From: an uncultured Lachnospiraceae bacterium
GTDB lineage: Bacteria > Bacillota > Clostridia > Lachnospirales > Lachnospiraceae
DNA: 8,816 nucleotides
Direction of reading: 5' to 3'
Assembly: GCA_910588885.1 (NCBI GenBank)
Contig: CAJUSQ010000114.1
Span: forward strand, 1-8,816
A program made the position numbers and the translations under genes. The notes below the pieces were generated by a model, which saw only the letters and a list, made by a program, of their open reading frames with translations, was not told the DNA's origin and searched no databases. Below, in pieces: positions 1 to 5,217 of this stretch. The stretch's first letter is position 1, and each line of letters starts with the position of its first letter.

Positions 1-111
1 GATGCCCGCATCTGTTCTACCAGGGATTGCTTTTTCTGCCTGCGCACCATCCAGGCTGATCGGCAGCCCCAGGATCAAAACTGTAAGCGTTGCAAAAAGC
101 GCATAACACAT
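1..111 (-). CDS. N-terminus of an unidentified exported or membrane-anchored protein (partial, runs off window)
   Basis: From an ATG at 111 the minus strand reads 37 codons without a stop to the window edge. The translation begins MCYALFATLTVLILGLPISL and continues DGAQAEKAIPGRTDAGI. This looks like a signal peptide with a hydrophobic core at about residues 4-20 and a possible cleavage after the AQA at about 23-25. The SD-like AGGA lies 4 bases before the ATG and is modest. The positive N-region expected of a signal peptide is missing from this start. Upstream codons in the same frame (CRKQDL) would supply it, but no ATG, GTG or TTG occurs before the in-frame TAA upstream. A different frame offers ATG starts with a basic N-terminus that would join this hydrophobic stretch if the T5 run at about 97-101 lost one base. 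The start is therefore uncertain, or the gene carries a frameshift. The family is not recognisable from this fragment. Confidence 0.45.
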   Translation of the reverse strand, partial: MCYALFATLTVLILGLPISLDGAQAEKAIPGRTDAGI

Positions 112-297
112 AAGATCCTGTTTTCTGCATACGTCTCTCTGCCACGATTCCCTGCCGGGGTTTTTGACTACTGGGCATCCAATTTAACATTTGTTTCGCA
201 ATTACCTATCTTCGTTACATCCAAAGACTCTTTTATCTCATGAAAAAAGTCCATTTTTCTCTTTTTAAATATATTACATACTTATTTTATAAATTTC

Positions 298-326
298 ATT
301 GTATTATGAGACTGTTTGTTTTTCAA
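298..326 (-). promoter_or_regulatory. Probable sigma-A promoter for the partial gene at the window edge
   Basis: On the minus strand the -35 hexamer TTGAAA occupies 326-321 and the -10 hexamer TACAAT occupies 303-298, separated by exactly 17 bp. Each hexamer matches the vegetative consensus at five of six positions. Transcription would start near 291, leaving an untranslated leader of about 180 nt before the ATG at 111. The promoter lies just past the terminator cluster, as expected for the start of a new transcription unit. Confidence 0.55.
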
Positions 327-345
327 TACTATTCGTCCCTGTACC

Positions 346-409
346 GAGAGGAAAAAGAAGAGCGAGTCTCCGGCAAAACTGCCAGGATCTCACTCTTCTT
401 TTTCTCCTC
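346..409 (-). terminator. Long inverted repeat, possible second terminator after spoIVB
   Basis: Bases 352-366 pair with 389-403 to give a 15-bp stem of AAAAAGAAGAG type. A short inner stem GGCA/TGCC (372-375 with 380-383) caps it. In the minus-strand RNA the one imperfect pair is a G-U wobble, whereas in the plus-strand RNA it is an A-C mismatch, so the structure fits minus-strand transcription better. The minus-strand descending arm ends in CTCTTCTTTTTCC, a U-rich run suitable for intrinsic termination. No gene on the plus strand ends here. It may back up the first spoIVB terminator or act as a processing or stability hairpin. Confidence 0.45.
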
Positions 410-422
410 TGCTACACTGTGC

Positions 423-463
423 CACCCGTCAGACAAAAGTCTGACGGGTGCGGGCTTTCGCCC
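423..463. repeat. Perfect 12-bp palindrome plus GAAA-tetraloop mini-hairpin
   Basis: CACCCGTCAGAC (423-434) and GTCTGACGGGTG (439-450) are perfect inverted copies around a four-base AAAA loop. Directly beside them, 452-463 reads on the minus strand GGGC-GAAA-GCCC, a 4-bp stem with a GNRA tetraloop. Neither strand shows a U-run right after the strong stem, so it is not a standard intrinsic terminator. The compact GC-rich layout in an AT-rich spacer resembles small dispersed palindromic elements. Copy number cannot be judged from one window. Confidence 0.6.
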
Positions 464-520
464 TATAAGAATAAAAACACTGACAATTATAGAAACAGGC
501 TTCCAAATTGCCAGTGTTTT
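464..520 (-). terminator. Rho-independent terminator of spoIVB
   Basis: The minus strand carries AAAACACTGGCAATT (520-506), a 17-nt loop, and AATTGTCAGTGTTTT (488-474), followed by TATTCTTAT. The 15-bp stem contains one G-U wobble in minus-strand RNA, which would be a mismatch on the plus strand, so the orientation is clear. It begins 14 bases after the spoIVB stop codon and ends in a T-rich tract. The stem is AT-rich at both ends and the loop is fairly large, so efficiency may be moderate. Confidence 0.75.
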
Positions 521-534
521 CATTCTTGCACAGC

Positions 535-1806
535 TCAATGCTTCAGCATATTTTCAATAAAAATCCCATATCCCTTGGTGGAATCCTGGATAAATACATG
601 GGTCACGGCGCCGACAAGCTTGCCGTTTTGGAGGATGGGGCTGCCGCTCATCCCCTGCACAATCCCCCCGGTCAGGTTCAGCAGTTCTTCGTCGGTTACG
701 GAAAACTGGATTCCCTTGTTTTCGCTTTCACAGTTAAAATCCAGGGACGTAATGTGAATATCATATTCCCGCCGTTCCCCGGAAACGGAGCTGATAATGG
801 TAGCCGGGCCAAGCTCCATTTCCTGCTTCATTCCCACGGGTACATACGATTCCGAGGTCAGGGCCGCAGGAACCTGATTCAGTTTGCCGTAGATTCCCGA
901 TTCGGAATTGCCGGACACCGTTCCCATACAGTATTTTTCTTCGTAGTCGATGATTCCTGCCAGTTCTCCGGGCTTTCCCTTTTCTCCTTTGGTAATGCCT
1001 ACGATTTTCGTTTCATACAAAAGCCCTTCCTCCAGCTGAATGGTGGTGCTGGTGTCCGCATCGCTGACCGGATGCCCCAGGGCGCCGTATTCTAAGTCTG
1101 CCGTATAGTACGTCATCGTCCCTACCCCGGCCATATCGTCCCGCACCCAGACGCCGATTTTATACTCCTCCTCCCCGACTTTTACCGGGGTGATCTTAAT
1201 CTGTGTATATTCTCCGTTCCGTACCAGGCCCAGAACCAAATCCTCTGCGCCGAACTGATTTACCTTCTCGATCAGCTCTTCCTTGGTGGATACGGCCTGT
1301 TCGTTTACGGTCTTAATATAATCCCCGCTTTTGATTACATGGTAGGCAGGTTCATAATTCATTCCGTCAATCCCGGTAACGGTACCGGTACCGATTGCCA
1401 AAATCCCGTTGGTCTTCACATAAATACCAATGGGAATCCCGCAGGGAACCACCATCTCATCACTGACAACCTCCACATCCACTTCTTTGAAGGAAAAGAT
1501 GCCGAACATTTTACAGTCAATGGAAAAGGTGCCTTCCTGAGAGGATTTCAGGGTGAATGTCTGGTTCATGTCAATATGAACCGGGCCGTCTACCTTCGGG
1601 CTTTGGTTCGTAAGCACCTCTATTCCGGAATCTTCCACTTCTCCGGTAATCGGGACTTTTAAATCAAAGGTTTCTTCTCTGCCTGCCACAATCCGGATCT
1701 TATTGGGAACCGACTGCTGCAGCAGATAATATGAAAAAATGCAGATGAATACCAGCCCTGCAAAGGCCAGCCATCTGCACCGTTTCTGAAATTTCGAATA
1801 CCACAT
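535..1806 (-). CDS. spoIVB: SpoIVB serine peptidase (stage IV sporulation, S55 family)
   Basis: SpoIVB is secreted by the forespore into the intermembrane space. There it cleaves SpoIVFA and so releases the SpoIVFB protease that activates mother-cell pro-sigma-K. The 423-residue product has a basic N-terminus, one membrane helix at about residues 12-30 (WLAFAGLVFICIFSYYLLQ), a PDZ-like region at about 120-210, and a C-terminal peptidase domain. The expected catalytic residues are visible: His245 in GHPVSD, Asp372 in VTDEELL and Ser387 in QGMSGSP. Their spacing is identical to that I recall for the Bacillus subtilis triad (236, 363, 378). I chose the ATG at 1806 because AAAGGA lies 10 bases upstream and the length fits the family. 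An in-frame GTG at 1872 would add 22 residues but has no ribosome site. A sigma-G-like -10 lies upstream and a terminator follows. Confidence 0.93.
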   Translation of the reverse strand: MWYSKFQKRCRWLAFAGLVFICIFSYYLLQQSVPNKIRIVAGREETFDLKVPITGEVEDSGIEVLTNQSPKVDGPVHIDMNQTFTLKSSQEGTFSIDCKMFGIFSFKEVDVEVVSDEMVVPCGIPIGIYVKTNGILAIGTGTVTGIDGMNYEPAYHVIKSGDYIKTVNEQAVSTKEELIEKVNQFGAEDLVLGLVRNGEYTQIKITPVKVGEEEYKIGVWVRDDMAGVGTMTYYTADLEYGALGHPVSDADTSTTIQLEEGLLYETKIVGITKGEKGKPGELAGIIDYEEKYCMGTVSGNSESGIYGKLNQVPAALTSESYVPVGMKQEMELGPATIISSVSGERREYDIHITSLDFNCESENKGIQFSVTDEELLNLTGGIVQGMSGSPILQNGKLVGAVTHVFIQDSTKGYGIFIENMLKH

Positions 1807-1904
1807 ACCTTCACATTCCTTTCCGGGCAAGTATCGCTGGTACAGCATTGCATTGCTCATAACCGGCCGCACAAAACAATCTAAGGGTTCTGCATGGCTG
1901 ATTT

Positions 1905-1930
1905 TAGTATGTGAAAATATCCGAAATTCA
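1905..1930 (-). promoter_or_regulatory. Candidate sigma-G (forespore) promoter of spoIVB
   Basis: In the 174-bp gap between recN and spoIVB the minus strand contains CATACTA at 1911-1905, matching the sigma-G -10 consensus as I know it. The -35 is less clear. TGAAT at 1930-1926 resembles the sigma-G -35 but is only 14 bp away, shorter than the usual 17-18. At the usual distance the sequence (GATTG) is a poor match. Transcription would begin near 1898, about 90 nt before the preferred spoIVB start. B. subtilis spoIVB is transcribed in the forespore by sigma-F and sigma-G, so the location makes biological sense. Confidence 0.45.
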
Positions 1931-1980
1931 ATCTGGGATGTTTTGTCACTTTTTCTGAAAACCGAATCTTCTGTTTCCGC

Positions 1981-3666
1981 TTATCCTTTTTTTATGGAAA
2001 GCGCCAGTTCTTTCATTTCCCGGGCGCTTTCCTGCACCGTATCCGTAACCTTGACGCCGCCGATCATCCGGGCCAGTTCTGCTACGCTTTCTTCCTGATC
2101 CAGGCTGCGGATGGTGGAAATTGTTGCCTTTTTTTTCACGGATTTTTCAATTAAATAATGATGGTCTGCCATAGCCGCAATCTGGGGCAGATGGGTAATA
2201 CAAATGACCTGGTGCTTCTTTCCGATGACGTTCATCTTCTCCGCTACCATTTGGGCCGTCCGCCCGCTGATGCCGGTATCAATTTCGTCAAAAATCATGG
2301 TTTCAATCAAATCGTTTTCGGCCAGAATCGTCTTGATCGCCAGCATAATCCTGCTTAACTCCCCGCCGGAGGCCACTCGGCCCAAAGGCTTTACCGGTTC
2401 TCCAGGATTGGTGGAAATCATAAATTCCGCTTCATCGGTGCCGTTAGCCGTATAATCCTTGGTTTCCGAAAATTCCATAGTAAAGGACACATCCAGGAAA
2501 TTCAGCTCCTGCAGCCCTTCCTTCACCTGCTTTACCAGGGTTTTGGCATGCTTTTTACGGATTGCGGATATCTTTTTGCTTCTTTTCTGAACCTCTCCTT
2601 CTTTCGCTTTTAAGGAAGCTTCCAACTCCTGAAGATATTGTTCGTAATTTTTTAAAGTTTCATACCTTTTTTCTTTTTCTTCTTTTTCCGTTAAAATTTT
2701 ATCAATGCTGCCGCCGTACTTGGCTTTCAGCCGGTTCAGCTCGTCCAGCCGCTGTTCCACCCGGTAAAAATCCTCTTCGGAAAATTCCGCATCCGCCTGG
2801 TAGGAGGCAAGCTCCCGGTTGAAGTCATTGAGCAGGCTTTCCAAATCCGAAAGCTGCTGTTCCATGCCCTCTAAGGCGCTGTCATAAGCCGATACCCCGG
2901 AAATCTCTTTCAGGGCACGGCTGATCAAAGCATCCGCCCCGTCCCTTCCGCCGTCCCCGGCGGTCAGCTCATGGATGGCGGAAACCGCTTCCAAAATCTT
3001 TTTACCATGGGTCAGCCGCTTATATTCTGCTTCCAGAGCTTCGTCTTCCCCGGCAGTCACATTGGCTTCTTCGATTTCCTGGATTTCATATTCCAAAAAG
3101 GAAAGCTCCCGGGCCCGCTGGCTCTCATCCGTAACGGCTTCCCCTATTTCCTTCTGCAGGGACTGGTAACCGGCAAACGCCTTTTCCAGCCCGGCCTTTT
3201 CCCCCTTCAGGGCTTCCTTGGCATAGTCGTCCAAAATCTCCAAATGTTTGCGTTTTTTCAACAAGGACTGATGTTCGTGCTGCCCGTGAATATCAATCAA
3301 AAGGGCCGCTACTTCCCGCATCCGGGAAGCGGAAACACTCTCCGAATTGATCCGGCCCACACTTCGGGCAGGGGTAATCCGCCGGGACATAATCACAAGC
3401 CCGTCCTCGGGAACCACATCAAGGGCCGCCAGCTGCTGCCGCTGGTACTCATGTTCTACTTCGAATATCAGTTCTACCAAGGCATACTCTGCATTTTCCC
3501 GCAGCATTTCTTTCGGCACCTTCTCTCCCAGCGCCAGGTTCAAAGAGCCGATGATAATGGATTTTCCTGCCCCGGTTTCCCCGGACAAAATATTCAATCC
3601 CTCTTTGAATTCCACCTCTGCCTCTTCAATCAGCGCCAGGTTTTTCACATGCAGACTTAATAACAT
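1981..3666 (-). CDS. recN: RecN, SMC-like DNA repair ATPase
   Basis: RecN is an SMC-family ATPase recruited early to DNA double-strand breaks, where it helps hold ends or sister molecules together for RecA-dependent repair. The 561-residue length is normal. The N-terminal half-site has Walker A GETGAGKS at 29-36 and the family-typical HGQHEHQSLL at 127-136. A charged coiled-coil region runs from about 150 to 380. The C-terminal half-site has the ABC signature VASGGELSRIMLA at 431-443, Walker B MIFDEIDTGISG at 457-468, and the CITHLPQIAA switch region at 489-498. All ATPase motifs are intact. The ATG at 3666 is preceded by AAGGAG at a spacing of about 9. It follows argR after an unusually long 129-bp spacer. 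No LexA-type box is evident in front of it, so it is probably expressed mainly as part of the operon. Confidence 0.96.
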   Translation of the reverse strand: MLLSLHVKNLALIEEAEVEFKEGLNILSGETGAGKSIIIGSLNLALGEKVPKEMLRENAEYALVELIFEVEHEYQRQQLAALDVVPEDGLVIMSRRITPARSVGRINSESVSASRMREVAALLIDIHGQHEHQSLLKKRKHLEILDDYAKEALKGEKAGLEKAFAGYQSLQKEIGEAVTDESQRARELSFLEYEIQEIEEANVTAGEDEALEAEYKRLTHGKKILEAVSAIHELTAGDGGRDGADALISRALKEISGVSAYDSALEGMEQQLSDLESLLNDFNRELASYQADAEFSEEDFYRVEQRLDELNRLKAKYGGSIDKILTEKEEKEKRYETLKNYEQYLQELEASLKAKEGEVQKRSKKISAIRKKHAKTLVKQVKEGLQELNFLDVSFTMEFSETKDYTANGTDEAEFMISTNPGEPVKPLGRVASGGELSRIMLAIKTILAENDLIETMIFDEIDTGISGRTAQMVAEKMNVIGKKHQVICITHLPQIAAMADHHYLIEKSVKKKATISTIRSLDQEESVAELARMIGGVKVTDTVQESAREMKELALSIKKG

Positions 3667-3679
3667 CCCAATTCTCCTT

Positions 3680-3811
3680 CTATGCTTTCACCAACAAAGC
3701 TGCCGGCTCTGTTCCCTTTTCTTCGTCACCTTCTGAAAGCTTCTTTTCGTCACTTTTCAAAGAGTTCTTTCGAAACTTTTCAAAAGCTTCTTCCGTCACC
3801 TTCCGGAGACG
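3680..3811 (-). other. Open frame after argR: possible lost ArgR C-terminal extension
   Basis: Starting in the second copy of the argR-end repeat, the minus strand reads 43 codons in a different phase from argR. They begin RLRKVTEEAFEKF, continue as a lysine- and glutamate-rich stretch, and end AALLVKA before TAG at 3682-3680. The same RLRKV occurs at residues 142-146 of ArgR. The frame ends 13 bp before the recN ATG, overlapping its upstream region, the spacing typical of the other junctions in this operon. There is no start codon with a ribosome site of its own. It therefore reads more like a tail cut off by a frameshifting duplication than a separate gene. Against this, ArgR proteins normally end near residue 150, so the tail would be an atypical extension, and low-complexity purine-rich DNA can stay open by chance. 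Confidence 0.3.
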
Positions 3812-3850
3812 TCCTCCTGCTCTTTTCCTTCCATCACCTTCCGGAGACGT
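3791..3850 (-). repeat. Direct repeat (22 bp, 38-bp period) at the argR 3' end, with degenerate copies toward recN
   Basis: Bases 3829-3850 and 3791-3812 are the same 22-bp sequence with one mismatch (plus strand TTCC-A/G-TCACCTTCCGGAGACGT). They start 38 bp apart, which is not a multiple of three. Looser relatives of the GTCACCTTC core occur at about 3724-3733 and 3749-3757, and AAAGCTTCTT occurs at 3736-3745 and again at 3783-3792. The argR stop codon lies within the second full copy. The pattern suggests local slippage or duplication. Confidence 0.75.
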
Positions 3851-4272
3851 TCCATCAGCCGCTCCGTGTCTTCCACGGAACGCACCGCGCACATTATTGT
3901 GTCGTCCCCCGCAATACTGCCTACGATTTCCGTACAGTCCATATTGTCCAAAGCGGCAGCTACCGCCATGGCCATGCCGGAAATTGTTTTGATCACCAAA
4001 ATATTCTGGGCCATATCCATCGAAAGGAATCCCTCCTGGAAAACCCGGGTATATTTCTTGGAAATTTCCTGGCCGTTATCCGACAAGGCCACGTATTTCT
4101 GCTTTCCTCCGATGGGCACCTTGGTCAGCTGAAGCTGACGGATGTCCCGGGACACGGTGGCCTGGGTTACGGGGTAACCGGCCTCAAGCAGCAGCTCCGA
4201 CAGCTCTTCCTGAGTTTCAATATTATATTTTTTTACCAATTCCAAAATCTTCGCATGCCTTCCGGACTTCAT
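3796..4272 (-). CDS. argR: Arginine repressor ArgR/AhrC
   Basis: ArgR is a hexameric transcription factor that binds ARG boxes when loaded with L-arginine, repressing arginine synthesis and often activating catabolism. The 158-residue product has the N-terminal winged helix-turn-helix (about 1-70) with the recognition-helix motif ATVSRDIRQL at 38-47. Its C-terminal oligomerisation and arginine-binding domain includes IVGSIAGDDTIMC at 116-128, where the paired Asp123-Asp124 correspond to the arginine-contacting residues of the family. The start is secure: AAGGAGG lies about 5 bases upstream and 21 bp separate it from nadK. The last eight or nine residues (after about 149) fall in the repeat region and extend a little beyond the usual family end, suggesting a recently altered C-terminus. 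Position between nadK and recN is typical of Clostridia and Bacilli. Confidence 0.95.
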   Translation of the reverse strand: MKSGRHAKILELVKKYNIETQEELSELLLEAGYPVTQATVSRDIRQLQLTKVPIGGKQKYVALSDNGQEISKKYTRVFQEGFLSMDMAQNILVIKTISGMAMAVAAALDNMDCTEIVGSIAGDDTIMCAVRSVEDTERLMERLRKVMEGKEQEDVSGR

Positions 4273-4293
4273 ACGTACCTCCTTCCATGCCCC

Positions 4294-5214
4294 TTAAGTG
4301 TATTCCTGCATTTTCTTCCGCAGGTTCTCCAAAAAGCTAAGCTTATTTAACTTTAAGATCCGCATACTTTCTCCGGCCCGGCGGATCACAATCCGATCCC
4401 CTACCGCCAGCCGGAAGGAAAGATCCCCGTCGAAGCTAACCTCCGCTTCTTCGTCCTCTTCCATACGCCGGGAGCCGATTTCCACCACGATTTCATCCTC
4501 CGCTCCCAATACAATGCTCTTGGAATTCAGGGCGTGAGGACTGATAGGCGTAATCAAAATCAGCTCGGCCTTCGGGTCTACAATCGGCCCTCCGGCCGAC
4601 ATACTGTAAGCCGTAGAGCCGGTGGGCGTGGCAATGATGATCCCGTCCGCACTGTAGGTGTTCAAATACTCTCCGTTCACGGAAATAATCAGGTTTACCA
4701 CCTGCAAAAATCCGCTGCGGTGGATTACAATATCATTCAGCGCCAAATGGGGGCTGTGGCGGATGCCGTCTGCCGGGCCGGCGCCGCAGTCATTCCCGAA
4801 AACGTTTTCTTTCTTCCGGTTTCTTCCGGTCACACAGTATCCGTTTAACAGCATCCGCTTTTCCATCATGTATTTATCCGCCATCAGCTGATTAATGGCG
4901 GAAAACACGGTACTGCTGTCCAACTCGCAGAGATAGCCGATGTGGCCCTGGTTCACGCCGATTACCGGGATCTTCCGTTCCACCAGATCTCTTGCTGCCC
5001 GGATCAGCGTTCCGTCCCCGCCTACGCAGAACACACATTCGACCTTTTCCGGAATAACCTCCGGATTCAGGTTCTCGCTGCCGTCCTTTCCCTGGCTCCG
5101 GTTCAGGGCATATCCGCAGGTCCCGCCCCGTTTTTGGATATAAGTCTGCATCTGCTTTGTGACCTTTAAGCCTTCGTCCTTTTGTTCATTGGTTATAATA
5201 TAAAAATCCTTCAT
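4294..5214 (-). CDS. nadK: NAD kinase (ATP-NAD kinase)
   Basis: This cytosolic enzyme phosphorylates NAD to NADP, the only known route to NADP. The 306-residue product has the kinase motif GGDGT at 65-69, the conserved ALND at 158-161 and the glycine-rich SADGIIIATPTGSTAYS at 188-204, all intact. It is longer than many Firmicutes homologues (about 265-290). The extra length appears to lie at about residues 130-155, between the core strand MLLNGYCVTG and HLALNDIVI. That segment is basic then Gly/Ala/Pro-rich and contains a 10-bp tandem repeat in the DNA. The ATG at 5214 is two codons from the tlyA stop, in the same reading frame, and has no clear Shine-Dalgarno sequence. Translation may depend on coupling to tlyA. 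Confidence 0.95.
   Translation of the reverse strand: MKDFYIITNEQKDEGLKVTKQMQTYIQKRGGTCGYALNRSQGKDGSENLNPEVIPEKVECVFCVGGDGTLIRAARDLVERKIPVIGVNQGHIGYLCELDSSTVFSAINQLMADKYMMEKRMLLNGYCVTGRNRKKENVFGNDCGAGPADGIRHSPHLALNDIVIHRSGFLQVVNLIISVNGEYLNTYSADGIIIATPTGSTAYSMSAGGPIVDPKAELILITPISPHALNSKSIVLGAEDEIVVEIGSRRMEEDEEAEVSFDGDLSFRLAVGDRIVIRRAGESMRILKLNKLSFLENLRKKMQEYT
4811..4830 (-). repeat. Perfect 10-bp tandem repeat inside nadK
   Basis: TTCTTCCGGT occurs twice back to back on the plus strand (4811-4820 and 4821-4830), reading ACCGGAAGAA twice on the coding strand. It encodes part of TGRNRKK at about residues 129-135 of NadK. Because 10 is not a multiple of three, gain or loss of one unit would shift the nadK frame: with one unit removed the frame hits a stop about 30 codons later. 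Confidence 0.8.
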
Positions 5215-5217
5215 ATA

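Larger units (their letters stand above)
112..534. other. Intergenic region after spoIVB: hairpin cluster, promoter and leader
   Basis: No confident gene lies in these 423 bases. From the spoIVB side it contains a terminator hairpin, a perfect palindrome with a small GAAA-loop hairpin, a long inverted repeat, a vegetative-type promoter reading on the minus strand, and an AT-rich leader of roughly 180 bases before the partial gene. The leader contains a 28-codon minus-strand frame (254 to 168) with only a weak GAGA as ribosome site; I do not call it a gene. The plus-strand frames here overlap the hairpins and have no supporting ribosome sites. Confidence 0.6.

Noticed and set aside
508..1095. 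A 195-codon plus-strand open frame antisense to spoIVB
   Set aside because: It lies opposite a gene with an intact catalytic triad, has no ribosome site, and its residues look like a shadow translation.
1930..1985. Terminator after recN
   Set aside because: Only a weak six-base pairing (GGAAAC with GTTTTC) is visible and no U-run follows it, so recN transcripts may read on into spoIVB.
2971..3660. A 229-codon plus-strand open frame antisense to recN
   Set aside because: The opposite strand encodes intact RecN ATPase motifs. The plus frame shows no domain and no Shine-Dalgarno sequence.
3730..3790. Possible LexA/SOS box upstream of recN (GAAC near 3763-3766)
   Set aside because: The inverted partner GTTC at the right spacing is absent, so it is not a recognisable clostridial LexA site.
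3723..3860. CRISPR array or regular repeat cluster between argR and recN
   Set aside because: The repeat copies are short, unequal in spacing and degenerate, and the intervening DNA is similar purine-rich sequence and not unique spacers.
3682..4350. A 222-codon plus-strand open frame antisense to argR
   Set aside because: It spans argR, the spacer and part of nadK on the wrong strand, with low-complexity composition. It is explained by skewed codon use on the minus strand.
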